Assembly: GCA_947568835.1 (NCBI GenBank)
Contig: OX387603.1
Coordinates: 11,268,151-11,332,150 of the forward strand
DNA from: Protonemura montana
Taxonomy: Eukaryota > Arthropoda > Insecta > Plecoptera > Nemouridae
Length of the DNA stretch: 64,000 nucleotides
Reading direction: 5' to 3'
In this document: positions 45,501 to 57,928 of the stretch, in pieces
How positions within the stretch are numbered: the stretch's first letter is position 1
Layout: every line of letters begins with the position of its first letter
Notes under the pieces: model-generated
Databases searched by the model: none
What the model was told of the DNA's origin: nothing
Seen by the model: only the letters and a program-made list of their open reading frames with translations
Program-made: the position numbers and the translations under genes

Positions 45501-48500
45501 AAAATCTCATGTCTGATTGGAAATCAAATATCTACAAAGCAGAGTGCCAGGTGCTAGATTCGGGTGTAAAATCGAAGTTCAGCACAGATGGGTACCAAGA
45601 GAGCAATGTCCACGTTAGTATGATTTAATGTGATAATTGAAATGTTTCTTTATGTGAGGTATATTATATGGCCATCATGTTGCTGGAATGACTTTATGAG
45701 TATTTTAGAGACTCAGTTAATTACCTGAGGTCGGCCAGTGGGAGGAAGTCCATATTGATAAGCGGCCGTAGGCTTGGCAGGGTGTAGGCCAAGACGTGCC
45801 CACTGGAGATGTAGCAGACCAAACAAACACTGTCTGAAATGTTTAAACATTTTTCAGAAATGAAGATAAAAATATCTACTCCAGGAATTCTAGTGCCCAG
45901 GGCTAAATAGGGATCTCACACTTACACCCGATAAATTAAAAATGATAACATACATTTTTATGTACTTAGCGACCAAGTTTGTGCAGTTCTAATTTTCACA
46001 GATTTTAAGCCGTGTGATTGCAAAACATTTTAAAGAGCATTCTTTGACCAGCGCAACATTTTTTTAACGGTCCACTGAAGAAACACCAAATCAACAACGC
46101 CAACATTAACATAACCTTTCCTTCTCAACGTAACCACTCTTCTAAATCAGACTACCCCCTTGCAGCAACTTTTGTTGTCAAACATCAATGCATTCCAAGA
46201 GAAGAACAATTACAAACCAACACAAAAATTACTACCTCTCTCTCCCTCAGAGTGCTGTAGGACAAGGACAGGTAAATACATTTTATCGAAGTTAATTCTT
46301 ATTAACTTTCCAAAGGTTTGCAGGGGTCAGAGTATTTCATTATTATGAACAATACTAAATACACAAAAACACTTTTTTTTTAATTGGTGTTTAGAGGCGA
46401 CTCAACCGTGAGGTCATTTTGCGCCCAAAAATACTTAACTCAAATTAGAATTCACTAAAATACTATCAAAAAAGAGGTGTTCAATTACAGAAGATGGTTA
46501 GAGCAACATCCACAAAAGGTGAATGGAAGGGGTTTGACTCCTTGATAGTGATCCCATTTTGAACCAGGAGAAGCGTCGAGTAAACAATGTTACAAGTGCA
46601 CATATTAAGAAATATAAATATCATATCACATGAGCCTTAAAGTAACGTGCTACGTAGTACAAACCCTTAAATGCGATAGTTTCTGCTTTGACCACAAAAT
46701 CGGTGTCCGCCAGCTGCTGTCGATACACACAGTTGTGTGACGGCAATGCCACAACCCGAGCCTGCTTCTCCGAGGCAAATACGACAAACTGCCTGTCTCC
46801 AAACTGATCTTGATTGCTGCCACCACTCAACGTCGGAGAGCTCGACTTGGTTGGCGTTTCTAAGCAAGATAGACATGCTCGTTAGATTTCAATTAGACGA
46901 TATCGATACTAAGTTCTTAACTTCTCAGTACAACACACCACTGTAGAAAAACCTACAACCTACAATATATTGCTGCTATTTGATTGGTCAAAATGTTTAT
47001 GGCATAAGTAGGTTCAAATAAATCGACTTGTATTATTATTAGCTGGAGCAAATTGTTATGTAATATTCCACATTATCTGTTACTGTTACCTACATATATA
47101 TATAGAACAATTTCTTTCACTCACTTATTCGGTCCTTGGGCTCTTTGCTTTCATCCCTCCATGGTTCATACGTATACGGAATTAAGGAACCATTACAATC
47201 CAGGAATGACATTGTTAATATGGAACCCTTAAGTCGGAAGATTGTACCTGCAAATAGATAGGAGAATGTGTTGTTGATCACCTGGTAGTGATTTACAAAT
47301 TAAGAAATCATGAGCGGTCATTGACTAATAATTGCCCTAGATACATGTTTAATAAGATTGGTATTTTTTGTGAGCTTGATAATGAAAGTTTCTGTAGGCC
47401 GTATTTCCATTTTCCGACAACGCAAATTGAATTCAATTGAAAACGTTTATAGAATTGAGGTGACAAATCATCAAAGAACCTGAAAACGGTGCATCTCATT
47501 TGGTGCTGGCATTTGTCACATGGGAAAGTTATGACTCGTAGGAGCACTCACCGCAAGGGGACGCAATGACGGGTTGCGACATGCGACCCTCACCCGAGGC
47601 AGGGACGTTGACGACGATGGTAAGCACCGAGCCTAAACTGGTTCCCACCCAAAGCGTGGGGACTAGGCTTGGATCTGTAATTAGCAGAAACAAAAACAAA
47701 AACTCCATCAAATGCCAGCTCTCAAAATGTTTAAGTATGTGGGGGATTTATGGATAAGGAAATGAAGTCATGATGTGTAAGAGAAGAAAGGGCACGAATA
47801 TAGAAACTTTCTTTTAAGATCTATAAAATATTTGAAAGATCAGGTCATATTAACATGCCACAATAGAATGAGACTGTGTGTGATAAAATTGTTGCAAGAC
47901 GATATAAATGATTTAAAGATGGTTTGGTGGATTTTTACCAAATATAAAGATTAACATTAATATTTATGACCTGAAATCTAGCCTTAGAAGATACGATGAA
48001 AAATGTTTTGCTGCCTAATTAAATCGGGATATTATTGTGCCAATATAAAGAATGTTTTGAGGGCACGGCAATAAAAGCAATGGGACGCACCTGACTTCTT
48101 GGTGTACGAATCAGTAAACACCAGGCACTGAATTGCTTCCGCACTAATATTTTCAAGGCTCGACATGCTAGAACTTCGAGACCGTGAAAACGAACTGTCA
48201 AGTTTGTCTGATGAACGAGAGAGAAAAACACATATTAGAATGCAAATAGTTGTCAATTTCATATTGATTAAAAACATAAAGATAATTGAACTAATCTTAA
48301 GCATGCAGCAATCATTAACTAGTGGCATCAAGGCATCAATGTTCTAATTTAAAGTAGCCTGTATTTTCTTTTTTGTATGATAGAATGGGTAAGTTTTTAC
48401 TTCAATTCTAAGGTCAATTGTAAATGTTCAAAACTCTAAACACAAAAACATGTAACACTTGCAATTTAAGTTAAATCTAGACCACACTCAATGGATACAT

Positions 48501-51500
48501 GAAAATTTTGACTGGGAGTTATTCCATCAAATAGCAACTCTTTTTTAATGTACTGGTATGTTCTCACGTACAAACCTTAAACTACCTTCAATCTACGTAA
48601 ATGGACATTGAGTAGTTTGGAAGGCGCTGTTACCTTGGCAATTGAAAACCGCAGTAAATTTAAAACTGCACTGGCTTTTTGCATTGCCTGTACATGAGTA
48701 ATTGGTTTGATATTTTTAAACCTCAGAATTTGGTCTTCACAGTTCAAGGTTTACTCAGCGCTTTCCAAACACACCAAAACGTGACGCCACAAGACAACAT
48801 ATTATAGCATGCTTTTTTTAGAATAATAAGCAGTAGCGACCACGGGCAAACAGCATCCCTTCAAAAATACTGTTTGATAACAGATTTAGGCAGCCAACCA
48901 TTTGCGTAAAATGGTAAAAGCAAGGGTATACTGATAAAAAATGAAACTTTCAAAAATATTATACAATGTTATGCTGTTAAATAACTATTAGAAGGAGAAA
49001 ATCCATGGACATAAAAATTGTTTGAAAAAATATTTACAAAAATCTTAAATTAGTGAGAAGGCGTGAATATTAATTATCGTCGTAATACACTTAACGATAG
49101 GTATGTCACAAAGTGTGTCATTGATAATAGAATGATTTATGCTTGATTTAGAAGGTAGACGTGTTACAAAGTGGGTGGTGCGCAGCGACCGAGAGAGTAG
49201 ACATACCGAGAACGTGCAGTTCATGACAGAAGAGCGTGCTCATGCAACAACAGACAGAGTCAAACACAAACAGCAACAAACGAATAATCACAATTACGAG
49301 AGTAGAAGAGTGAAGGTCAAAGGGGCTCAATACAGACATCCGACTAAACACGGAACAATTGTAAAAAGAAGGCAGTAAGATAACGACATTTTCATAATAT
49401 AATTTTAAACTTTTGCAACAATTGAAAACTGGAATTATTTTCTTCCTTTCATTATGTTACTGCATCAATTTTTAGAAAGAAATTAGTATGAGGTACGGAC
49501 AATAATTTCTACAGGTGATGTGGCTTTTAGAGTTATTTTTTTATAGTAGTTTAACATAAAATATGCTGTCACATATTTTATGAGCAAACATTCATTTATC
49601 TGCAATTTTTATTCAAAACATACTTCTTTAGAAAGTGGTTGTTCATATTTTTTCCCTGAGTAAAGAAGATGTCATTTAACAAAAAATTCAGTGAAACAGC
49701 AATGAATATATTCTACTGAAAGTGAAGAATAGTGCATAGAAAGAAGGCTCACTTGACTACAAGATTAGCAGAGGTAATGAACGATCAGTGCCGACAATTA
49801 ACGGAGCTCGAAAGAAGACACAAGAAAAGACGCGACAACACAAGACCATTTAATATCATGTTGAAGTTTGGATAGTCAGTCACCATTTGTTCTACACTTG
49901 CTAAATGCTACATGCTGACAGAAAGAGATAGAGAGAGTGATGAATCAGCCTATCAGTAGTTGCCTTGATCCAGAAATGAGATGAGATGCTGGTCAGTTTG
50001 ATGTCATTATCTTGGGTGGGATATTCTTTTCTCAGCGAGACAGGAATGCATACTTTTTTTTTCTACTTTAAAATTTTGTTTAATTTTAGTTAGGTAGGTA
50101 CAACTGGTGTTTGATTGTGCAATGTCTACGTGTTTAGGCTTACCAAGTTGATATGAATGATGCGTCAGAGAAGCAAATTTTGTGAGTGGTAGCATTAAAG
50201 GGAATGATTATGGTCCAAGAACACACAGAGAAGATGAAAAGGTGAACCTACTGTGAGTTATATTTGATTTATATCCTTTTTTAATGACACTCCTTAAAGC
50301 TAGGTACCTAGGGATCTTTAATTTGATTTTTGTTTAGTGGTCTTTACTGCTTCTTTGCATGGAGACTTATGTATTTATAGAATACCAAATAGAAGCTGCA
50401 TTTCAATGGATGTGGATGACAGAATACCTATAAATGAATCAAACTTTACTTTACTATAAGTGAACAAATTTATCACCGAGCATTTTTCATAATGAATTTG
50501 CTTCATGCAATTTAAATTTAAGCTACACGTGGCAATCAAAAATGCCAAGACAATATAATATTAGCTCGAAGTCAGTCAAGAATCATAATGCGAAGGAAAG
50601 CTGCAAAGTTCTGAAGCACCCAAAACCATCTGAAACTGATTAATTCTCATTTGGAACATTCGACAAAACACAAGAAGCAAACATTTCCCGGCTGAGACCG
50701 ATGAACGAGCATACCATCAGCTCAGCCGCCAAAGTTAGCTCTCCACTTGGATGATATATCTCTAACACATGACTGTCTATTAGTATTATATATGTAGGTG
50801 ACTGTACTACCAAAACTGCAATATTGTCTGGTAACGAGTAAGTTGTTGGGCGACGCGTTGACCAACGGTTGAGCTCCTGACCGCGGATATAAGCCACCAC
50901 CACCCGACGAAGCCAATGACCAAGCCGAGCCCATTGAACCTTCAGTTGGCTCAGAGTACGAGGCAGTACTCATACACTTCTGCAGTTTGCGAGTACCTTG
51001 GGACTTTGAACGTCTGACAGGCTCGGGAGGCCGAGGTCGTGGAGGGTTCGACCCGCCACCTGTTTGACCTCCGCCACTCACAATCTGTTTGCCCGTTGTC
51101 GGTGATACGCAAACACCGTTTATCTACAAACCGGGACATTACGGAGATATTACTCGAGCAGTGACTACAAGCAGTTGGCAGTTTTTACTTGACCCAGAAA
51201 AAAAAAATTTTTTTTTTTGCATCAATAAAAGATTGTGCTTTAATTATCAAATTTTAATATTTATGTTTCAGCTATGCTTTTCTCTAAGTTGAAACAAATG
51301 CCAAATTTGTTTGTACTTTGGCATACAAGTGGGCAATATTGAGTGTCAGATTGCCAACTGCCAAAAAATGAATTATTTCTATTTATCTAAGAACAGTAAT
51401 GCAACAGAATCACATGTTTGGATCGCCCACTTCTCCTACATTTACCAAGACTGGCTGTACAACATGATTTCAACAGAAATCACGCCCACACAACTTGCAA

Positions 51501-54500
51501 CGTATCATCTAATTGCTGGACTAGTATGTCTATGACTATTTACCAAACATATGTTTGAAAAGGAACTGAAGGCAATCCTCATCCAAGTCCTTCGAAGGAA
51601 ACAGAATGACGTCACTTATGATTGTGTTTGGCTCGCAACAACGGAATTGAAATACGAGTGAAGCATTAAAATCCTGAAAATAAGTGATTATCCTGGACGC
51701 AAGACTCGCTAGATATTGATTCATTTGTTTAGTGTTAAGATGTTAGTATCAGCTCCATTTAGTATGGGAAAACCAAAAAAGAGGAAACAGTAACCAAAGA
51801 ACCAAGCACACAAAAAAAGGAACCAGTGGAAAAATAAAACCAAACAGGAATAGCCACTTAAAATTGAAGAAAATCAAGAGAATGATAATGAAGGATGTAA
51901 GGGAAGATGCCACTAGTTACCATTCCCTAATGTTCTATCTATGAGAAGATCTAAAAAAATCAAGTAGATCTAAAGGAATGCAATTCATTTAAGAACTAGT
52001 AATACGCTGAACCTTGGACTAGCTTGAAATGAGTGAACTGTGTTATTTACAAATCAAATCACACAGGAGCCAAGCCATTACCTAAAATTTGAGACTTTCT
52101 GCCTTAATAAATGCAAACAGCACATTGGATGGATTCCCACCAAATCGCTAGGGTAGGTTTATTTCATATCTAGTGTAAGCGAAAACTCTGAAATCGTCAA
52201 TTGGCTCTCGATGGTTTTAAAATCAACAGCGAATGAAAGCAAGTCAAGCAGTTGCAAAAACCTTTGGTGATAATCAGCGTATGGCAGTTCTTCTTATCTC
52301 TGGTGAGTTATAATTATTAAAATTATCTGAAGGCTAAGCAATCAATCTACGCCTACATTACTGTTAGTTAGTTGATTAGTTAAGCATCCCAACAATCATT
52401 CCTGTTTACCACTACCACTATTTTGATACTTTTTAGTGTACAACACTACCATCCAATACTTCAAAAGTTATTTACAATCATCCATCCATTTATTAAAATT
52501 TAATAAATGTTATATTTGACACTATAGGCACCTACAATTAAAGTGAAGTGATCTACCAAATGTTATTGTCGAAATGGAAAGAGTATTCAGTTCGGGGCTT
52601 GGGGTACGGTTGATCAACTTACTGAAACGCTTCATGATTTTCCCAAACGGCGCTTGATTCGCCGGATTATTCGTGTCTTTCTTTCTCAAGTCTCGCAGTG
52701 ATTGATCCGGTTTGTTGTATTTGATATTGGGAACGGACAGCAATCGCAAGTCCCGCTTGTCAGGCCACTTTTTCTTGGCCGTTTTGTGCCTTGGCGGTCT
52801 CACGGGCGTCCCGTCATCATTGAAGAGTGGTAGGTCGGATGGCCGGCTCATCTGCTTGTTCATCACCTCGGCAACGATGTCCTCCATTCGGCTCGGGAAG
52901 TCGCAGTCGTCTTCCGTGTTGGAGCTCTCTCTGGACTCAACAGCGGCCTCCGAGGGCCGGCCCATGACCTTGAAACACTCGGTCTCGGCAGCGTCTTCAC
53001 TCTCTGGGCTCGTCGCATCCTTGCTAGTGTCGGCCAGCGACTCGGGAGGCGAGACGAACTCAAATGGAGAGGCTGCATCTGCAGCCCCAGCTTCAGCAGA
53101 GGAGTAATAGAATAAGGAAGCCCGTTTGTCTCTGCTTTGCTGGCTGGCAGCTGTGCCTACTTCGGGTCCGGAGGCGACGGAAAATTTATTCTTCAGTCTT
53201 TGATCTACTTTGCTAAATTGTTTCTTTAGATTAAAGCCTTTCCATGAGGTGCTCTTGCGCCTCCGCAGTTCAGTCGGCTTGACGAACTCTGCGTCTGGCT
53301 TCGGTTGCGGGCCCTCGTCGGCGTCTTCCTCTTCGGGCGAATGAGCTTGAGGCGAGATGTCCGAATAATAGCCTTGCGGGTCGACAGTTTCGGTGACCGA
53401 GTCTGGATCTTCGTCAGGCGATACCTTGGTGGGACTCGACAGGGAAATGGCCACTACCACGGGGGCAACGGGAGCTTCCAGGTTTCTAAAGGGCAGAGCC
53501 TACGGGAACCATGCACGGCCAAACGGGAGGGAGAAGAACAGAAACGAAAATGACATTACTTTACAAGACAAGTCAAAAAATAAAAAAAAGTAGAAGCAGT
53601 AGGAGTTCAACATTTACCCTGTTAATACAGTCGGTAGAGAATGGATATGAAAAAACACGATGGAAATAATAAATCAAATCATAAAAGTGATTGGAGGTAA
53701 TGATTTGTTTTAGGTTTACTGGTTGGTTGGTTTGGAGCCAATACTGTGTGGGATGTTATTTAATTTGATCAATATTCCGGACGTGATCAGGAAATTTCCC
53801 CAAACTGTACGTTGATAATTTTTGTAATAACTTTCCACAGACATTGAACAATGGTGATTCTGGATACGATAACGTATTGGTTGACGAATTAATATCCAAG
53901 TAGAACTGTATTTACACCTGCGTAAGACAACAACAACATTCAAATATGTTTGGACTTCCTACCTGGTCGTTGCTGGGGGAGCGGCACCGGTCATCAAGTT
54001 CCCGGTTATCGCCCGGAATACCCCGTTTGGGAGACCGAGGCACTCGCTGGTAAGGGTCGGCCGAGCCGTAAAGGTCCGGCGTACCCATGTTCAGCACTAC
54101 CGTCTTCTGAACAATGTCGATGATGACAATGCCCACCTCATTTCCATAAGCCATTCTAGAATATACAGACATGTCAAAATTGAAAATGAGTCTTATTTGG
54201 AACGTGATCACACACCAAGGATCGAACAAGAAAACTTTTTAAGTGTAGATTTAAAAAGTGACCATTGGAAGTTTGGTGTGCCTCCTAAGCTAACTTGAAG
54301 AGGCTCTTCGGCACTCTTGCTCCTGTGTTCTATAATGAACATGAACTGAAATCTTAAGTGAAAACCCAACGATTGACTTCATTGACGCATCTAATTAGTT
54401 GCTCACAGTCCAAGAGACGAGTTTATCGTGAGTGCCGTGATCTGGCCTGGCTGGACACCGTTGTTGTACGGGGTGAGGCAAACGAGAGTGGCCTGGAATC

Positions 54501-57500
54501 CCGGTGGCTTTTTCTGAGGGCCCGGGCGCACCTTCAGTGGACAGGAGTTGTCCAGCGAAGACTGAAACAAGTTTTACAGGAAAAAATGAATTATTTTGTA
54601 CCCCATAAATATTGATCAGACTTTGATTACGAAATGGTGTTGAAAACGTACCTTTTTCGAATCTTCGTTTGAATCGTTCTTGCCCTGAACTAGACTAGGT
54701 CTCGGCGGATATTCATATTCCGGCGAACATTCACCTTCTTCTGTCATTTCGTAGACAATTGGAATCTCTAACGCCTGGAAACATAAATATTTTGATTTTT
54801 AATTTTATGCTGGAATTTTATGCTGGGGTCTGCTAAAGATTTAAAAAATTGTGAGCACAGAATAGCCTTTTTCTTAAAGTGATAGATATTTTAACTGTTA
54901 ATAACTCAAGTATCAAAAGGCACACTTTGTTTAAGTGATCTCGTAACAGTGCTCACTCGCATGAAACTTTCAAGGTCTTTGTAGTGAATGTAAAGACCAA
55001 CGCCTGGTACTGATTTTCTGTTTTTCCCCCTAACTTCTGGCCAAAAGCTGCGGTGCACCCAAGGTTCATCCATTAAAAGACTCGGTCATCTCCTGGTCTT
55101 GCTGATTCTCATCCAAATTACCATGACAAGATTTGACATTGTTACAATTCCCTTAAAAAAAAATCAACAAAGTTACACACCAAAGTTTCAGCCATCGACT
55201 CCAGCTTCTTGAATTTGAACAGCACGACGTGACTGCTGGCACCAGCGATGCAGAGTTTCCTACTTTCCGGACACAGCGATAACAGTTGGATGGCAAAAGG
55301 ATCTTCGCTTACGCCGTCTACGCTTTTCGACTTGGGCTTCTCGAAGACTTTCGCCGTCTTGAGTTTGTACAAAACTTGTAGCGTTCCGGCTGAGGCATCC
55401 CAGAACTTCAAGCTGCCATCCGCGTGGCTGGGAAAATAGATGTTGGGTTTACATTTTTGGAGTTCTTATCAGAACTTGAGCGTGTATGTTAATTGGTTGG
55501 TTGGTTAGTTGGATATTGGTTGGATATTGGTCGGTATCTCTTAGATACTGATTAATATCTTTAAGTTGCCTATTAATTTCAATGGACCTTGGGACTGTTA
55601 ATGATTTATTAAATGCCCTGGCATTGTTACTAGAAATTTAAGTGTAAAAAAAAGTTCTTCAAGACTACGTATCTTCAAAATTACGCCAGAATAAAAAATG
55701 ACAAAGTTAGCAAGTAAACAAAAACAACAGTGGACAATCTTAGGAAAAATTGCTGTTACCAATCAACTCGTATGCCTATGACGTTTCCAACATCCGTAAA
55801 ACCCATCAAAACACGGCAGTAAATTTTATTTTATTTATTGTTTTTAATGACACACTTTTTTGACAATGAGGCCTGTGGCAAAGATCTAATGATGTCGGTG
55901 AATGAGTGGGTGATGATAAGGATGATGACGAACGTATCTTAGCCTAGAACTTTGCATGCTCCTGCCGAAGAGACGGTTCATTTCCTCAGACCGGCTCTCG
56001 CACGACTCACCCAGTAAGTATGATCTCATTGTAGCTACACGACGTGGGACTCCATTCTCCCCCGCAGAGCGGCCACTCGCGTTCGCTAAAGCCCGTCCTC
56101 TTCTGCGTGCGCGAACCGACCGAGTAGAAGGCGGGGATCAGGTCCGAAGGGCAGTCGGCCATGTACGTACAACAGGTGACGGGCGACTCGTGCAGGTCCA
56201 TGGGATAGGGATTCTCAAAGCAAGGGTAACCAGCGCTAAGGAGGTCGATTACGACTAGGTCATTGTGCAGCAGAACGACGATCGCGTATGGGTCTTGACA
56301 ATCTGTAAAATAAAACAAACAAATAATGTTTGGCAGAATGAGACTTTTTTTTTACAAACAGTGTTAAACACAAGTAGGTTTTTAGTTTATACGTGCAAAT
56401 ATAAAAATTAATATTTGGTGAAACTTCTCGTTAACAACAAATTGTTTACATCTTGTTTTCTCTTGTTTTTGGACCAAGATATCTTATTCTATAAATTATA
56501 ACAAGAGTTCAAACTTTGATGAATAATGTGTTGGTACAGTGCGAATGAAATACGTTTTGTTTTAAAAGTAGAACCTGCAAAAGTGATCTTTTTTTGTTCA
56601 AAAAAGTATGAAATTTCAAAAATAAGTACAGATGAACTCAGTTGTATGCAAATTTCATAAAATTTGGGTTTAGAATACCAAGATTAGAATACCAAGAGGT
56701 ACACTTTTGGTTGGTAATTGGACAGAAGGCACCCTTGCAAGGGCTTTTGTAATATAACTCACCGCTGACCCACGGGCTTTCACACAAAGTAATGAAGTCC
56801 ACAACATTGTGCTCCATTTCGAGCACCGTCGTCGTCTTGCCGTTGATAACGGTAATACTTGGCGTCCGGCCCGCCTTATCGTAAGTTAAGCCGCCGGAAA
56901 ATATCACATAAGCTTCCCTGAAAAAGACAAAAATCAAAGGTTATTCGGATCTACGATTTGTCTGCAAGAGCATTCCAATAAGAGTTTTAAATGTATTGCA
57001 AAATAATTAATCAATTGGGTCTTACCCTGATCTGGAGGCTTTCCATTCAACCTTCTGAATGGGTTTACAAGGATCAAGTCTACCTTCTTTATTTGTTTTG
57101 GCTGAAAGAATAAAATTGAGCAAAGATTAGACAAGCGATGCTGCAGAAGAAAATTAACCATACAAAGGTACAGATTCAAATTCTTTTTTCTATTCTTGAT
57201 CATCCAAACAACATAGAATACTGCAAATTATCAAAGAAACTTGATCCGTTTTACTCAAAATGGGGCCTAAGGATTCACAATCACGTTATAATCACTTGCA
57301 TGATATTTTACGAGAAAGTTAAGAGACTTGCTGCAAGAAGTGTCTGCTTTTTTGCAGCAGCAAAAATGGCCTTAGATGTTACAATGGCTGTGGAGATGTG
57401 TTGCATGTCTAGTAAAGAACTGTGCAAAGATTATATTTTCTAAAAGTACTCGAGTAGATAACTGACAATGAGCTTGCTCAAGCAAGTTGGTACCAAAACA

Positions 57501-57928
57501 CAATGACACATTAAAAGTTCTTGAGACTTGCAGATCCCAAAGTCATGAGTCCGATAATCACCAGCCGTCGTAGTTGACATCTTTCGATATTTTCTACAAT
57601 TCTGCCAGGCAAATTCTGGGATAGTTTCTCTAACAAAAAGATGCATTCTTCTCCTGCCCACTGATATCTTCATTCCTCGACTAATTTCTTCTCGATTTTC
57701 TGGACCAAAAACACACTAACCGTGTGGAAGAGAGACGTTGAACGGTTTCGGAGCCTGCCGCGTCGACCACGTGGTGAGGGAGCCATCAGTATGACTGCAC
57801 ATGAACTGCTTCCCTTCATGGTGCCACGAGATCGACAGAAGCTCTTCCGTAGACTGGCACCGCAGCTCAGCCACCTTCGTCTTTAAGTCCCATAGCACTA
57901 CCTGGCCGCTCTTGTATGCTATAAGTAG
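42275..57928 (-). CDS. tomosyn: tomosyn (syntaxin-binding protein 5 family), 3' 18 exons
   Basis: Exons: 57928-57721, 57101-57026, 56917-56763, 56302-56011, 55427-55181, 54774-54652, 54561-54407, 54155-53963, 53499-52623, 48207-48091, 47674-47552, 47247-47125, 46859-46665, 45833-45725, 45007-44924, 43922-43827, 43593-43469, 42537-42275. Together they are 3561 nt, in frame, 1186 residues plus stop. Tomosyn binds syntaxin and SNAP25 through its C-terminal R-SNARE and holds back vesicle priming. The WD40 part matches the vertebrate protein at WHHEGKQF, ENPYPMDLHESPVTC, FWDASAGTLQVLYKLKT, RSRSSSMSSLE, LWVGTSLGSVL, IARTFCF and SPTEVQK. The end is the R-SNARE with zero-layer Arg (VVERGEKL) and KDKKWYQL. 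About 220 N-terminal residues are missing, presumably right of the window. Confidence 0.95.
42645..42965 (+). repeat. SINE of the 5S-type family in the last tomosyn intron
   Basis: It begins in the 5S box C-like remnant (gcgtgaccatcacgcacatgg). The family body and gtcatagcagtgagttgttaaa follow. It is opposite in sense to tomosyn and more decayed than the copy at 25618-25966. Confidence 0.7.
43469..43593 (-). CDS. tomosyn: tomosyn exon
   Basis: It encodes LTEMVGELFLAHDMPEPPKE, then SFFKSVFGGG and LDREEL, just before the SNARE motif. The donor is CTTT|GTAAGT. Confidence 0.93.
43827..43922 (-). CDS. tomosyn: tomosyn exon
   Basis: It encodes IARTFCFSNRGHGLYLCSPT and EVQKFTTSAEF, closely matching vertebrates. 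Confidence 0.94.
44924..45007 (-). CDS. tomosyn: tomosyn exon
   Basis: 28 codons (FQTSKQGIVDPMLSIWGQQM and onward to NEDTD) with phases 2 and 2. They are not in the vertebrate sequence as I know it. Skipping this exon also keeps the frame, so it may be a cassette. Confidence 0.7.
45725..45833 (-). CDS. tomosyn: tomosyn exon
   Basis: It encodes SVCLVCYISSGHVLAYTLPS, then LRPLINMDFLPLADL, matching the last blades of the second propeller. Confidence 0.93.
46490..46560 (+). repeat. tRNA-like sequence in tomosyn intron
   Basis: tggttagagcaac (box A-like) and ggggtttgactcctt (box B-like) lie at about tRNA spacing. The ends do not pair convincingly. Confidence 0.35.
46665..46859 (-). CDS. tomosyn: tomosyn exon
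   Basis: It encodes TPTKSSSPTLSGGSNQDQFG and RQFVVFASEKQARVVALPSH. The donor AAGG|GTTTGT is weaker than usual but keeps phase. Confidence 0.9.
47125..47247 (-). CDS. tomosyn: tomosyn exon
   Basis: It encodes TIFRLKGSILTMSFLDCNGS and YEPWRDESKEPKDRI. The donor is ATAA|GTGAGT. Confidence 0.9.
47552..47674 (-). CDS. tomosyn: tomosyn exon
   Basis: It encodes PSLVPTLWVGTSLGSVLTIV and MSQPVIASPC. Phase 1 at both ends. Confidence 0.92.
48091..48207 (-). CDS. tomosyn: tomosyn exon
   Basis: It encodes KLDSSFSRSRSSSMSSLENI and AIQCLVFTDSYTKKS. The Ser-rich RSRSSS motif is conserved with vertebrates. The exon is phase 1 at both ends. Confidence 0.92.
48208..52622. other. tomosyn intron, 4.4 kb
   Basis: It separates the large linker exon from the RSRSSS exon. 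A GC-rich island at about 50880-51085 may contain an alternative exon; the rest is AT-rich with nothing recognised. Confidence 0.7.
50995..51085 (-). other. candidate alternative tomosyn exon
   Basis: An open frame with GGGQTGGGSNPPRPRPPEP and VRRSKSQ ends at a phase-1 donor, CAAG|GTACTC. That phase would suit a cassette between the linker exon and exon 48207. The obvious acceptor (gcaaacag before ATTGTG) gives the wrong phase, so the left boundary is unsolved. Confidence 0.3.
52623..53499 (-). CDS. tomosyn: tomosyn large linker exon
   Basis: An 877-nt GC-rich exon encodes about 292 mostly disordered residues rich in Ser, Pro, Asp and Glu, with a basic block STSWKGFNLKKQFSKVDQRL and a second basic end DLRLLSVPNIKY. 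It lies in the hypervariable loop of tomosyn. The donor TTCA|GTAAGT is phase 1 and fits exon 48207 directly. Without splicing the frame would run on to a stop at 52522. Confidence 0.85.
53963..54155 (-). CDS. tomosyn: tomosyn exon
   Basis: It encodes MAYGNEVGIVIIDIVQKTVV, GTPDLYGSADPYQRVPRSPK and RCRSPSNDQ, a strong match to the family. The donor is phase 0. Confidence 0.94.
54407..54561 (-). CDS. tomosyn: tomosyn exon
   Basis: It encodes VRPGPQKKPPGFQATLVCLT and QPGQITALTINSSLG. It leads into the next exon in phase 2 (GGACT|GTGAGC). Confidence 0.88.
54652..54774 (-). CDS. tomosyn: tomosyn exon
   Basis: 41 codons in phase 0 encode ALEIPIVYEMTEEGE and EYEYPPRPSLV. It corresponds to the acidic linker between the two propellers. 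Confidence 0.85.
55181..55427 (-). CDS. tomosyn: tomosyn exon
   Basis: It encodes HADGSLKFWDASAGTLQVLY, KVFEKPKSK and DPFAIQLLSLCPESRKLC. The donor is ACTTTG|GTGTGT (phase 0). Confidence 0.93.
55835..55955 (-). repeat. SINE fragment of the 5S-type family in tomosyn intron
   Basis: The plus strand shows a degenerate tail (tttttaatgacacactttttt), then gtcggtgaatgagtgggtgatga and a segment like the SINE 3' part. Confidence 0.6.
56011..56302 (-). CDS. tomosyn: tomosyn exon
   Basis: It encodes DPYAIVVLLHNDLVVIDL, ENPYPMDLHESPVTC and REWPLCGGEW, ending EIILTG. The donor is ACTGG|GTGAGT. Confidence 0.94.
56763..56917 (-). CDS. tomosyn: tomosyn exon
   Basis: It encodes AYVIFSGGLTYDKAGRTPSI and VLEMEHNVVDFITLCESPW, colinear with vertebrate tomosyn. 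The donor is AGCG|GTGAGT. Confidence 0.93.
57026..57101 (-). CDS. tomosyn: tomosyn exon
   Basis: A short exon encoding KTNKEGRLDPCKPIQKVEWK. Phases are 1 in and 2 out; the donor is TCAGG|GTAAGA. Confidence 0.88.
57721..57928 (-). CDS. tomosyn: tomosyn exon, first in window
   Basis: It starts in phase 0 after cttcccacag and encodes LLIAYKSGQVVLWDLKTKVA and WHHEGKQFMCSHTDGSL, a WD40 blade. It ends CACG|GTTAGT. Confidence 0.94.

Noticed and set aside
49139..49378. 79-codon plus-strand ORF in a tomosyn intron
   Set aside because: No recognisable domain, no splice context or supporting start, and composition close to its surroundings.
52712..53107. 131-codon plus-strand ORF, and the minus ORF 52863-53078
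   Set aside because: Shadows of the large tomosyn linker exon in other frames.
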